NCBI GenBank assembly: GCA_944387545.1
Contig: CALXFE010000010.1
Span: forward strand, 1-48,577
Length of the DNA: 48,577 nt
Source: an uncultured Clostridia bacterium
GTDB taxonomy: Bacteria > Bacillota > Clostridia > TANB77 > CAG-508
Direction of reading: 5' to 3'
Within the stretch, counting starts at the first letter, position 1. Each line of letters starts with the position of its first letter. The notes beneath the pieces were generated by a model. That model was given only the letters and a program-made list of their open reading frames with translations. It made no database searches and had not been told where the DNA came from. Shown piece by piece: positions 1 to 8,748 of the stretch. The position numbers were made by a program, and so were the translations under genes.

Positions 1-85
1 GATATCCTTGTGTCATAATTTGTTTTTCGATAAAATGTAATATTGATTTTTCTCTTCTATTTAATTCTGGTTTCTTTTTTGGCAT
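1..85 (-). CDS. lexA: LexA repressor, N-terminal fragment cut by the window edge
   Basis: Twenty-eight codons are visible, starting MPKKKPELNRREKSILHFI and running to the edge at a Gly-Tyr pair. This matches the first helix of the LexA winged-helix domain, where a segment of the type 'IL.FI......GY' leads into PPSVREI. LexA represses SOS genes and cleaves itself on RecA filaments; the DNA-recognition helix and the Ser/Lys protease domain lie outside the window. A GGAG ribosome site at 94-97 sits 8 bases before the ATG. I looked for a GAAC...GTTC-type LexA box upstream and did not see one. The call rests on a short stretch and is therefore moderate. Confidence 0.7.
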   Translation of the reverse strand, partial: MPKKKPELNRREKSILHFIEKQIMTQGY

Positions 86-185
86 TTTCTTCACTCCATT
101 CTCTTATTTTGTCTCATCATATCATACAAACAAAAAAATGTCAAACAAATTTTTGATATTTTTAAATTTTTCAAAATGAACCATT

Positions 186-504
186 GGGGACGTGCCAAAA
201 TGGACAAAAATTGACCAAAAGGGACAGACATATTAGAAAAAAAAAGTTATTAAAAATATTATATTTCTTAATTTATGAAATGACGAATGTGAATGAAATC
301 ATATCAGAAAAAATTAAAGTATCTAATAGGAGAATCTCAAAACTTGATTTTGAGTGGTGCCTATTAGATACTTTTAGTTTTTCTTTATGATGTAATGTTA
401 GCCGAGGAATGTAATAAATTAAGAAATATAATATTTTTATAATAATGAATATTTTCATAGGTCTGTCCCTTTTGGACATTTTCTGACCGATTTGGCACGT
501 CCCT
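186..504. repeat. 319-bp nested palindromic repeat (REPIN-like, type 1 ends)
   Basis: Two inverted copies of a unit beginning GGGGACGTGCCAAAATGGAC (186-229 and 461-504, the second on the minus strand) flank an imperfect long palindrome. At its centre a 12-base stem (GTATCTAATAGG and its complement) encloses a further small inverted repeat near 336-350. The right end overlaps the stop codon of the NUDIX gene. The unit recurs at 35207. Small reading frames inside it on both strands are mirror images of each other and are not genes. Confidence 0.8.
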
Positions 505-943
505 AGCAGAAATCTTTTAAAAACTTTTCTTTTATTTCTAATGGTAATAAGACTATTTTTGATATTTCTTCTTTTTTTACAATTTCAGGAATGTATTCTC
601 CAGAATCTTTATATTCTGGATTATTTGAAAATTCTTCACCTTCTCCTGTTCCGAATTCACCATCGACATATTCACATAAAAAGAAATATTCTTTCATATT
701 TAATTTTATATTTTCCAATTCATATAATTTTTTAATGACTTTTACATTGATTCCAAATTCCTCTTTTATTTCTCTTATAACACCTTCTTCTAATGTCTCT
801 CCTTTTTCTAAATGTCCTCCAGGAAATGTATAATATTCTTGATAATCTTTATTTCTTATGACATGTTTTCTATGCATCAATACAAATCCATCATTCATTG
901 GAACAATCCCTGCTACTCTTATCTTTACTTTATTTTCTTCCAT
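503..943 (-). CDS. NUDIX hydrolase
   Basis: A 146-residue single-domain NUDIX protein that probably hydrolyses a nucleoside diphosphate linked to another moiety; the substrate cannot be read from the sequence. The full Nudix box is present: a Gly, then Glu seven residues on, then the REIKEEFG core that binds the catalytic metal. The start is taken at 943 because an AAGGAGGT ribosome site lies 8-9 bases upstream. An earlier in-frame ATG at 970 lies inside a TATAAT -10 element (969-974) and cannot be in the message. The stop codon overlaps the last base of the palindromic repeat at 186-504. Confidence 0.88.
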   Translation of the reverse strand: MEENKVKIRVAGIVPMNDGFVLMHRKHVIRNKDYQEYYTFPGGHLEKGETLEEGVIREIKEEFGINVKVIKKLYELENIKLNMKEYFFLCEYVDGEFGTGEGEEFSNNPEYKDSGEYIPEIVKKEEISKIVLLPLEIKEKFLKDFC

Positions 944-968
944 AAAAAAATACCTCCTTGATATTTTC

Positions 969-974
969 ATTATA
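969..974 (-). promoter_or_regulatory. -10 element of the NUDIX gene
   Basis: TATAAT on the minus strand, 26 bases before the chosen start codon and just upstream of its AAGGAGGT site. No clear -35 was seen. Confidence 0.5.
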
Positions 975-1073
975 TCATAAAAGGTATTTTTATTTTATCC
1001 CAAATGTATAATTTTATATTTTATTGTATTGTTATTGTTTACTTTTTCGTAATCATTATATCTTTCTACTCTA

Positions 1074-2370
1074 CTATTTGCTGATTTGGTGCATATTGGT
1101 ACTACTATTGTCTCCTTCACATGCTATAATTTCGATATTAGATCCTAGAGAAACTACGGGGCGAACGCAATAGGGGTTGCTACCACCAGCACCGGTCGCA
1201 TTGAATATACCGCAATTGCCAATGCCAGCAGGGTTCATAATGCGCAACCCGAAATACCGCATAAGTCGAAAAACAGGCAGCATAGCGGGAAGCCAAGTAG
1301 TAACTTGTATTACATAGCATATCTCTTACTATGCTACTACTTCCATTATTGTCTTTAAAGTAATTTGCTGGCATACTAAGAATATATAGATTTTGTGTTA
1401 CAGTTAGGTTTGTTGCTTTTGTTGATGTTTCGTCTGTTGGACTTGTGTATCCATCATCACTTACACCTATTCCATCTGTTTTCGTTACTGTTGTATCAAT
1501 TCCGCTTCCATTTTCTTGGGCATATAAATTTGGATAGTTCGTATAACTTCCTGTATATGTTTTGGTTTTTCCATATGTTACTCCCTCATTATTATATGCA
1601 TCTCTTGCTGCGATTCCTGTTTCATTCATTTGACTTTCTATATCTTTTAAGTCTATACTTCTGGCTGTTAGTCCTAGGCTACTATTACTATATAACGCTT
1701 TACATATGTCATTTATTAGATATACTCCATTATTATATCCTAGTGCTCCTTGAAAATATACAGCTGCATTTGGTACTGTTTCACTTATCAAATCTACTGT
1801 ACCATTTGGTTGTATATTTAAAATTCTCCATTTTAATCCAGTTGTTTGTGCTATTGTTTGGTTACTACTATATCCACTTTGTGTTGCTGGTAAATTATAT
1901 CCTGCTGATACTGTATCATATGTGTAATTTACATAGTCTCCTATCTTGATTCCTTCTCTTTTTACAACATTTCCTATGCTTCCATCTTTATTGATTATAT
2001 AACTATATTTCCCATCTACCGTTACTGTTAATGGATAATCTGCATCTGTTATTGTTCCTGGTACGCCACTTATATTTTCTATTTGATTTAAATTATCTTT
2101 TAAATCATTATTATCTATTTTTGCATCTGTTCCTATACTTCCTATTACTGCTAATTGCACTTGTTCTTTTGCTTCTGCTTCTTCTGTTTTTTCACTTGCT
2201 TGTGTTGCTCTACTTAAGATTCCATTGTCTCCTGTTAGTGCTGCTATTGTTACTCCTGCTAGGATTAATAATACAATTATTGTGATAACTAATGCTATTA
2301 ATGTAATACCTCTCATATTATGTATGTCTTTCTTTATGTTTCTACATTCTTTGTTTCTAGTTTTATACAT
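1074..2370 (-). CDS. Prepilin-like surface protein with variable lectin-type tail; +1 shift at CGG
   Basis: The N-terminus (residues 1-21, ending Met-Arg-Gly) followed by ITLIALVITIIVLLILAG is a type IV prepilin-like leader and membrane helix; the usual Glu at +5 is Ala. The middle is a Thr/Asn-rich surface region. The tail (LASRY ... FGLR ... VRPVVSL) resembles C-type-lectin-fold variable domains. The upstream frame runs out at 1180 and the conserved tail continues one base on. The break is at the in-frame CGG codon 1249-1251: skipping its C gives Phe-Gly-Leu-Arg, the same four residues as in the neighbouring copy at 2566-3033. Read that way the protein has 431 residues. A strong GAGGGGAG site precedes the ATG. 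The homologue at 2566 lacks one base here, so a plain insertion is the alternative. Confidence 0.75.
1161..1284 (-). other. Variable repeat-like segment 1 (DGR target)
   Basis: Bounded by TTGGCTTCCCGC (1285-1296) and CGCCCCGTAGTTTCT (1149-1163) on the coding strand, both identical in the copy at 2653-2775. Between these flanks the two copies differ at about 34 first or second codon positions but only about 6 third positions, and most codons end in C or T. This is what adenine-specific mutagenesis of AAY codons in a template produces. The segment is also visibly richer in G and C than its surroundings. Confidence 0.6.
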
Positions 2371-2565
2371 AAACTTTTCTCCCCTCTTTTGTTTCTTTTT
2401 TCTTTTCTTCTTACAGCGTAATTAACCATAAGCTTTTATTAAGCTTTTCCATTATTAATCGCAATATACATATTTTATATTTATTTTCTTTTTAATCAAA
2501 AATATGGTTTTTTATATCTATATTTTATTGTTTCTTTTTCGTAATCATTATATCTTTCTACTAGG

Positions 2566-3033
2566 CTATTTGCTGATTTGGTGCATATTGGTACTACTAT
2601 TGTCTCCTTCACATGCTATAATTTCGATGTTAGATTCTAAAGAAACTACGGGGCGAACACGATAGGTGTAGCTATTAGTAGTACCGTACGAATAGAACAT
2701 AGCGTAACCGTAAAGGTCAGAAGCGTCCACATGGCGCAACCCGAAATCTGCATTAGTCCAATAGCAGAAAACATAGCGGGAAGCCAACCAGTAATTTGTT
2801 CCTGCATTAAATAGCATGTCTCTTACTATGTTACTACTTCCATTATAATCTTTAAAGTAATTTGCTGGCATATTAAAAGTATAATAATTTTGTGTTACAG
2901 TTAGGCTATTTGCTTTTGCTGATGTTTCTGTTGTTGGACTTGTATATCCATCATCACTTGCATCTATTCCATCTGTTTTCGTTTCTGTTGTGTTAATACC
3001 ACTTCCGTTTTCAAAGTCGTTAAAATTTCTATT
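2566..3033 (-). pseudogene. 5'-truncated prepilin tail (second variable-domain cassette)
   Basis: An open frame with no leader peptide; an in-frame TAG at 3034-3036 marks its upstream edge. It matches the last third of the gene at 1074-2370 (ENGSGI...TKTDG, MPANYFKD, LASRY, FGLR, VRPVVSL) and shares the same end and about 40 bases of downstream sequence. The first Met, in MPANYFKD, has no ribosome site that I can see. It looks like a remnant of a tandem duplication, or a silent donor cassette. No frame break occurs here, and FGL is encoded TTC GGG TTG without an in-frame CGG. Confidence 0.7.
2653..2775 (-). other. Variable repeat-like segment 2 (DGR target)
   Basis: The counterpart of the segment at 1161-1284, with identical flanks (2641-2655 and 2776-2787). 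Substitutions are concentrated at first and second codon positions, and variable codons mostly end in C or T. It is 123 bases long, one base shorter than segment 1. Confidence 0.6.
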
Positions 3034-3091
3034 CTAAATTTTTACTTTAAAACTAATTTGTTGGTGTATTTTAATCTATAAGTTTTAGCGT

Positions 3092-4708
3092 TCAGCTTTG
3101 CAAATATAAAGTGACACGAAAGCCGAGGTTACTATCGCTGTAAGATGGAAGCATGTGAGTGCTACGAGTAGAAGCTGGATTATTAGAGCCTGAATGGAGA
3201 TAATCACCTCCTCGATAAACTCGATAATTAGTGCCGTAGGACTCCATTGTCCATTCATATACATTTCCTGCTAAATCATATATATTTTTAGGACTATTGG
3301 TTTTACCAGTTATATCGATTCCTGTTTGATGTGTTGCGTTTCCTCTTGCATAATTATCGCTATACCATCCCATTCCTGTTGAGTTCTTTGCAAAATCTGT
3401 ATAATTTGGATCTATCCATGTCAATGTCGCATCCCATTGCACTCCATAACAAAGTGTACTTGTTACTGTTGTATATCCGTTTTCTGTATCAAAATTTCTT
3501 GCAAGCTCTATTGCTCCATCTTGAGTATTTGTTGTTTCTGTTTCTTCATTCATCGTTTTATTTTTTGACCAAGGTATATTAGTATATACATCTGTTCCTT
3601 TTTGTATCACAACATTTCCGCTACTATCTTTTCCAGCTTCATATCTTCCTATATAGAATCCTTCATTATCATACACACTTTGGTACATTTGTTGTGCTTC
3701 TGTTTTTGTTGTTTCAGTTTCTGTAACTCTGGTGTCTGTGTTGTTTCCTGTGTTATCAGCTTCTCCAAAATCTGCTGTTAATGTTTGTGAATTATTGTTA
3801 TAAAATCCATCTCTTCTTTTAAATTGTGAATTATAATCTTCTTTACTTACTGGTACCCATACAAATTCATTTCCTATACTATTATGATTTTCATCTATTG
3901 CATCTGTTATGACTAATCCATTTTCTATACTATTTATTGTATCACTTGTTCCTACTGCAAATCCTTCTGGTATCCATGCTGTTTGTCCATTTTTTGTGTA
4001 TTGTTGCGTGCTTGTATAAATATCTGAAAATTTTTCTACATATTTTCCATTTGTTATTTCTACTGTATAGGTTGTTTTTCCTCCATTACTTTGCTCTACA
4101 ATAAATTTATATTCTCCGTTCTCTTCTACTTCATATGTTACTGTGGTTACATTATTTTCTATACTTCCATCTGGTTTTGTTATTTTTGTTATTTCTCCTT
4201 CTGTTGCTTCTGCATTGATTGTTATAGTTATTTTCTCTCCTTCATCTACTTGTGTTTCTGGATTGATTGTATGTGTTACGATTGGTGCTGGTACCATTTG
4301 CTCTACTTTTCCATTTTCACTTACAAAATATCTTCTTCCTGTATCTGTTATTGTTACAATATATCCTTGTTCTCCTGCATTTTCTCCTTCTTCTACACTA
4401 TATTTATTCTTTCCAAAGCCCTTTTCTAATTCTTTATCCAAATCTTGTTGTAATATCTCTCTTCCATTGTTGTCTATTAGAGCTGCTTGTGCTGCTAGTG
4501 CTAGTTTTTCTTTTTCTTCTGCTATGTCTGTTGCTTCTCTTGCATCTGTTGCTCTGCTTAAGATTCCATTGTCTCCTGCTAATGCTGCTATGGTTACTCC
4601 TGCTAGGATTAATAACACAATAATTGTAATTACCAATGCAATTAAAGTGATACCTTTCTCCTGATTTTTCTTCATCTGAATCCTCTTTTTTTCTTTTGGT
4701 TTCTCCAT
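3092..4708 (-). CDS. Prepilin-like surface protein with FGE/sulfatase-modifying-type C-terminal domain
   Basis: An intact 538-residue protein. Gly19 is the likely prepilin-peptidase cleavage point, followed by ITLIALVITIIVLLILAG. Residues about 130-230 hold Ig-like/PKD-like segments (TITINAEATEG, YEVEENGEYKFIVEQ). The C-terminal half resembles formylglycine-generating-enzyme (C-type-lectin) folds: FVWVPV, GFYIGRYEAG, YDLAGNVYEWT, YRGGDY and a final LGFRVTLYL. In such proteins the stretch between RGG and GFRV is a ligand-contact loop and is often a DGR target. The first 250 residues are nearly identical to the gene at 25662-27339. AAGGAGGAG at 4720-4728 is the ribosome site. It has no in-frame CGG. 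It is first in the run 4708 to 1074. Confidence 0.82.
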   Translation of the reverse strand: MEKPKEKKRIQMKKNQEKGITLIALVITIIVLLILAGVTIAALAGDNGILSRATDAREATDIAEEKEKLALAAQAALIDNNGREILQQDLDKELEKGFGKNKYSVEEGENAGEQGYIVTITDTGRRYFVSENGKVEQMVPAPIVTHTINPETQVDEGEKITITINAEATEGEITKITKPDGSIENNVTTVTYEVEENGEYKFIVEQSNGGKTTYTVEITNGKYVEKFSDIYTSTQQYTKNGQTAWIPEGFAVGTSDTINSIENGLVITDAIDENHNSIGNEFVWVPVSKEDYNSQFKRRDGFYNNNSQTLTADFGEADNTGNNTDTRVTETETTKTEAQQMYQSVYDNEGFYIGRYEAGKDSSGNVVIQKGTDVYTNIPWSKNKTMNEETETTNTQDGAIELARNFDTENGYTTVTSTLCYGVQWDATLTWIDPNYTDFAKNSTGMGWYSDNYARGNATHQTGIDITGKTNSPKNIYDLAGNVYEWTMESYGTNYRVYRGGDYLHSGSNNPASTRSTHMLPSYSDSNLGFRVTLYLQS

Positions 4709-5063
4709 TTAATTTACTCCTCCTTTGTTTTGTTGTATATAATTTATATATGCTTATAGTTTATTTTATTTTTTTATATCATATTGTGTCATGTTTTTCA
4801 AGTTTTCTAATTTTATTTTTCGCTTTTCTTCTTTACTCTTTATTATATTTCTCAGAATATATATTCCTATTCATTATTTGGGATAATTTTTCAATTTCTT
4901 AAACTCAGAAAACTTTATTGGTACTGCTGACGTAATTATCTACAACTTTTTGGCTCTCATAACCTTTAAACAAATTTAAAAAATCATATAATTCCCTTGA
5001 ATTTATTTTTTATTTAGTATAATATATAAAGGAAATATAAGAGATTACATAGGAGGATATAGA
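4709..5063. other. Divergent intergenic region
   Basis: 355 bases between the minus-strand prepilin and the plus-strand DUF4912 gene. The right part holds the DUF4912 promoter and the left end the prepilin ribosome site. I see no RNA gene, repeat or riboswitch in the AT-rich remainder. Confidence 0.5.
4997..5023 (+). promoter_or_regulatory. Likely sigma-A promoter of the DUF4912 gene
   Basis: TTGAAT at 4997-5002 and TATAAT at 5018-5023 with a 15-base spacer, shorter than ideal. An AGGAGG ribosome site follows at 5051-5056. Confidence 0.5.
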
Positions 5064-5972
5064 ATGCCAAGAAAAACAAAAGAAACAAATGAAATAACAA
5101 AAGTACTTACATCAACTAAAACAACTGATGTAGCAAAAAAAGAAGCAAAAAAAACAACAACAAAATCTATAACGTCAGCTACCAAAAAAACAACTGCTAA
5201 GAAAGATGTTGTTACAAATGTAAAATCTGCTACCAAAAAATCATCTACTGCAAAAAGCGTAGCAAAGAAATCCTCTGCTACTACTAAAAAGAAAACGGCT
5301 ACAAAAGCGTCTACTAAAAAAGTGCCTACAAAGAAAAAGGCAACTACAAAAAAACAAAAAGTAGACATTGTAGAATATTATGATTTACCCTATCGCTATA
5401 ACCAAACTGTTGTAAAAGTGTTGGCACAAACTCCTACAAACTTGTTTATTTATTGGGATATTTCTGACAAAGATAGAGAAAAATATAAAGAACAATTTGG
5501 TGAAAACTTTTTTGAGACGACTAAACCAGTTCTAATCATTCATAACATCACGATGAATTACAGTTTTGAGGTTGATATCAATGATTTTGCCAATAGTTGG
5601 TATCTTCATGTAAATGATGCTAAATGTGATTATAAAATTGAATTAGGCAGACGTCCTATTAAACAAAATCCAAAAATTAAAACAGATTATATATATATAT
5701 CCACCTCAAATGATATAGAATCACCAAATGACCATATCTTATTTAATAAAGAACAAAAGATGGTATATTTTAGAAATGTAAAAACTGGTGTTCAAATTGA
5801 AAAACCAATTTCAGCCAATCTTTCCTTTATTAGAAATATGGGAAAAATTTACAACATATATGATATCTATAAAGCAATTTACCAAAATGAAAATGTTGAA
5901 GAAATATATGATTTATCAAACCCTTCTTCTGGTAATCCATCATCAGGGAGTCTTTCTTCAAAACTCAAATAA
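5064..5972 (+). CDS. DUF4912 protein with histone-like Lys/Thr/Ser-rich N-terminal tail
   Basis: 302 residues. Residues 1-98 are a low-complexity, strongly basic tail of short KKTTAK/KKSSATT-type repeats like those of histone H1-type bacterial proteins. Residues about 100-235 match DUF4912 (YDLPYRYNQT, FIYWDIS, WYLHVND, IELGRR), a domain of unknown biochemical function with an Ig-like or carbohydrate-module feel. Here, as in other Clostridia, it is encoded directly upstream of a GH57 glucan branching enzyme (130-base gap), which suggests a link to storage polysaccharide. A basic tail could bind polyphosphate, nucleic acid or an acidic surface; this is inference. AGGAGG lies 7 bases before the ATG. 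A terminator-like hairpin follows. Confidence 0.8.
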   Translation: MPRKTKETNEITKVLTSTKTTDVAKKEAKKTTTKSITSATKKTTAKKDVVTNVKSATKKSSTAKSVAKKSSATTKKKTATKASTKKVPTKKKATTKKQKVDIVEYYDLPYRYNQTVVKVLAQTPTNLFIYWDISDKDREKYKEQFGENFFETTKPVLIIHNITMNYSFEVDINDFANSWYLHVNDAKCDYKIELGRRPIKQNPKIKTDYIYISTSNDIESPNDHILFNKEQKMVYFRNVKTGVQIEKPISANLSFIRNMGKIYNIYDIYKAIYQNENVEEIYDLSNPSSGNPSSGSLSSKLK

Positions 5973-5976
5973 ATCT

Positions 5977-6022
5977 TGAGGCACTTTAGGTTGCAATTTT
6001 AAAAGTGTCTCATTCATTTTTT
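5977..6022 (+). terminator. Hairpin after the DUF4912 gene
   Basis: TGAGGCACTTT (5977-5987) pairs with AAAGTGTCTCA (6002-6012), followed by a T-rich stretch. It could end or attenuate transcription ahead of the GH57 gene. Confidence 0.55.
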
Positions 6023-6101
6023 AACTTATAGAAAATCGCATTTTTGGTAAAAAAACAATATTACACAAATAAATTTTAGTAATAATAAAAGGAGAATTTA
6101 A

Positions 6102-7688
6102 ATGCAAGAGAAAAAAGGATATGTTAGTTTTGTTCTTCATGCACATCTTCCATTTATCCATCATCCTGAAAGTGATGATTATTTAGAGGAATCTTGGCTA
6201 TATGAAGCAATATCTGAAACCTATATACCATTATTAACAAATTTTCAAAAATTGGTAGATGAAGGTGTAAATTTTAGGATTACAATGTCTATGACCCCTC
6301 CTCTACTTTCTATGTTAGATAACAAGTTATTACAAAGAAAATATATTCGTTATTTAAAACAAATGATTGAATTATCCGGAAAAGAAATTAAGAGAACTGC
6401 TGGTGATGAGCGCTTAAATCAGTTAGCCCATTACTATTATGATCGATATTCAAATGATTTACATCTTTTTAAAGATGTCTATAAATGCAATTTGATTCAA
6501 GGTTTTAAGCATTTTCAAGATATTGGTGTATTAGAAATTATTACTTGTGGTGCAACACATGGATATTTCCCAATATTATATGTTAATGAAAAAACCGTAA
6601 AAGCGCAAATTGCGGTTGGTGTGCAAACTTATGAAAGATATTTTGGCAGAAAACCTCGTGGTATTTGGCTTCCTGAATGTGGTTATGTGCCAGAAGCTGA
6701 TAAGTATTTAAAAGAATTTGGAATTGATTATATTATTACAGAATCTCACGGTATTTTATATGCTGACCCTACGCCTTTATATGGAACATTTGCACCGATT
6801 GTTTCTCCTGAAGGTGTGGTTGCTTTCGGTAGAGATATTGAATCTTCAAGACAAGTATGGAGTTCTATTGATGGCTATCCAGGAGATTTTAATTATAGAG
6901 AGTTTTATCGTGATATTGGGTATGATGCAGATTATGACTATATCAAACCATATATTGCCCATAATGGTGTTAGAGTTCATACAGGTATCAAATATTATAG
7001 AATCACTGGAAAAACAGAATTTAAAGACTATTATAATCTTCAATGGGCAAAGGATTCTGTAGAAAGACAAGCCGGTCATTTCTTTGATTCCAGAAATGCT
7101 CAAATCGAAAACCTTGCCCAATATACAGAAAATCCACCAATTATATTATGTCCTTATGATGCAGAATTATATGGACACTGGTGGTATGAAGGACCTTATT
7201 GGTTATACATTTTATTTAAAAAAATCTATTATGATGACTGTAATTTTGAATTAATTACACCATCTGAATACATCGATAAATATCCAAACATGCAAGTTGC
7301 TTCCCCTTGCCGATCTAGTTGGGGTGCAAACGGATACAGTGAAGTATGGTTAAACCCAACCAATGATTATGTTCATAGACATCTTCATGTTGCAGGTGAC
7401 CGTATGTGTGAATTGGCACATTTATATCCAAATACAAAGGGGTTAAAGGAAAAAGCGTTAAATCAATGTGCTAGAGAATTATTGTTAGCACAAAGTAGCG
7501 ACTGGCTATTTATCATCACAAATGGTACAATGGTCGATTATGCAAAAAAAAGAATTAAAGACCATATTGGACGATTTACAAAATTATATTATCAAATAAA
7601 AGAAAATAATATTGATGAAGAATTCTTAAAAGATATCTCTAAAAAAGATTGTGTCTTTCCAGACATTGATTATATGATTTATTATTAA
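6102..7688 (+). CDS. GH57 1,4-alpha-glucan branching enzyme
   Basis: A 528-residue glycoside hydrolase family 57 protein of the branching-enzyme (DUF1957-containing) type. It should cut alpha-1,4 glucan chains and rejoin them by alpha-1,6 bonds in glycogen synthesis. The N-terminal HAHLPF motif (His13, His15) is present. Glu192 in WLPECGY is the expected catalytic nucleophile and Asp353 in PYDAELYGHWWYEGP the acid/base. The DUF1957 helical domain follows (WGANGYSEVWLN, residues about 405-500). The length is normal and the protein is cytosolic, with no signal peptide. A GGAGAA ribosome site precedes the ATG. With the alpha-amylase at 22933-24376 it points to glycogen metabolism. Confidence 0.93.
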   Translation: MQEKKGYVSFVLHAHLPFIHHPESDDYLEESWLYEAISETYIPLLTNFQKLVDEGVNFRITMSMTPPLLSMLDNKLLQRKYIRYLKQMIELSGKEIKRTAGDERLNQLAHYYYDRYSNDLHLFKDVYKCNLIQGFKHFQDIGVLEIITCGATHGYFPILYVNEKTVKAQIAVGVQTYERYFGRKPRGIWLPECGYVPEADKYLKEFGIDYIITESHGILYADPTPLYGTFAPIVSPEGVVAFGRDIESSRQVWSSIDGYPGDFNYREFYRDIGYDADYDYIKPYIAHNGVRVHTGIKYYRITGKTEFKDYYNLQWAKDSVERQAGHFFDSRNAQIENLAQYTENPPIILCPYDAELYGHWWYEGPYWLYILFKKIYYDDCNFELITPSEYIDKYPNMQVASPCRSSWGANGYSEVWLNPTNDYVHRHLHVAGDRMCELAHLYPNTKGLKEKALNQCARELLLAQSSDWLFIITNGTMVDYAKKRIKDHIGRFTKLYYQIKENNIDEEFLKDISKKDCVFPDIDYMIYY

Positions 7689-7700
7689 ATTTCATAAAAG

Positions 7701-7738
7701 TTGCCAAAATGACCTGTCTCCTTTGGCAATTTTTTTTT
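7701..7738 (+). terminator. Rho-independent terminator of the GH57 gene
   Basis: TTGCCAAA (7701-7708) and TTTGGCAA form a perfect 8-bp stem followed by eight T. Confidence 0.9.
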
Positions 7739-7806
7739 ATTGTCATATAATAATGTATAAGTTTTTTTAATTTGGTAGATACTAGTTTTATTAGAAAGGG
7801 GTATTT

Positions 7807-8679
7807 TTGTATATGAAATCTTTATGCATAAAAACAAATAATTCTAAAATACTGGATTATCTGCTAAATGAATTAAAATATACAGATATAAAAAATATCT
7901 GTTTTTCTAAAAATCAATTTAAGAACTATAAAAATGTTATTATTCACTATCTTTCGAATGATTATCCTTATTTTTTCTCTAAAATAAGTACCCTTTTAAC
8001 ATTTCTTATAATTGATGAGTTTGAAGATCTTCTTATGAAAAGAAATATTCATAAAAATTATTTTTATTTTGATTCTTTAGAAAAAAATAAAATATTAAAA
8101 AATTGTTATAACTTGTTATCAGACGAATATTATAAATGGTTTGATAAAAAATTTGAAGTTCTTTATAATAGCATATATGAATTTATAACAAATCATAAAG
8201 TTTTACTACTTGATGGATTTATAAATTTCAGATTACAAAAATATAATACTATTTTAGATGATATCGTATCTGAAGGTGTCAATAATTATATTATTGAAAA
8301 AGAATATATGGAATTTATTTCGTTATTAAAATTATATATAAATTCTCAAAGTCATCATTGTAATATTGTGCATTTAATTTATAAAACTTCTGAGTCTATT
8401 TTATTGGATGAAAATAAGGATTTGATATTAAATTCAGACGATGTATTTAATGCCAAATATTTAAGTGATATATCATTTTCTTCAAATGACTACACCCTAA
8501 ACTCTCTTTTAACTTTGCTTCCGAAAAAAATTTATATTCACTTGATTGACAATACACTTGATGAATTTATAAATACCCTTCAATTAATTTTCGAAAACCG
8601 CATATCTATATGCTTAAATTGTGATATTTGTAAATTGTATCGATATAATAAAAATCCTATTTCTAACAATCATAAATAA
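7807..8679 (+). CDS. ytxC: Sporulation protein YtxC
   Basis: A 290-residue protein with the YtxC signature LLLDGFINFRLQKY followed by YIIEKEYMEFISLLKLYI and an HLIY segment (about residues 135-200). YtxC is made during sporulation in Bacillus and Clostridia; its biochemical role is not known. The start is uncertain: TTG at 7807 lies 6 bases after the AAAGGGG ribosome site, whereas the ATG two codons later (7813) lies 12 bases after it. It stands alone between terminators and converges on the gene at 8749-9525. Confidence 0.85.
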   Translation: MYMKSLCIKTNNSKILDYLLNELKYTDIKNICFSKNQFKNYKNVIIHYLSNDYPYFFSKISTLLTFLIIDEFEDLLMKRNIHKNYFYFDSLEKNKILKNCYNLLSDEYYKWFDKKFEVLYNSIYEFITNHKVLLLDGFINFRLQKYNTILDDIVSEGVNNYIIEKEYMEFISLLKLYINSQSHHCNIVHLIYKTSESILLDENKDLILNSDDVFNAKYLSDISFSSNDYTLNSLLTLLPKKIYIHLIDNTLDEFINTLQLIFENRISICLNCDICKLYRYNKNPISNNHK

Positions 8680-8681
8680 AA

Positions 8682-8718
8682 GTGCACCTAAAATATTGTT
8701 TATATTTTATAGGTGCAC
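8682..8718. terminator. Bidirectional hairpin between convergent genes
   Basis: GTGCACCTAAAATAT pairs with ATATTTTATAGGTGCAC. Modest T/A tracts on either side fit termination of ytxC and of the minus-strand gene beyond it. Confidence 0.75.
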
Positions 8719-8748
8719 CTTTCTCTATTGCATGAAACCTTACATACA

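Noticed and set aside
184..479. Two 68-residue open frames on opposite strands
   Set aside because: They lie inside the palindromic repeat and mirror each other because the DNA is self-complementary; no ribosome sites.
1395..2285. Leu- and His-rich long frames on the plus strand opposite the prepilin genes (also at 26695-27640)
   Set aside because: They are antisense shadows of Thr/Asn/Glu-rich genes, without ribosome sites or family resemblance.
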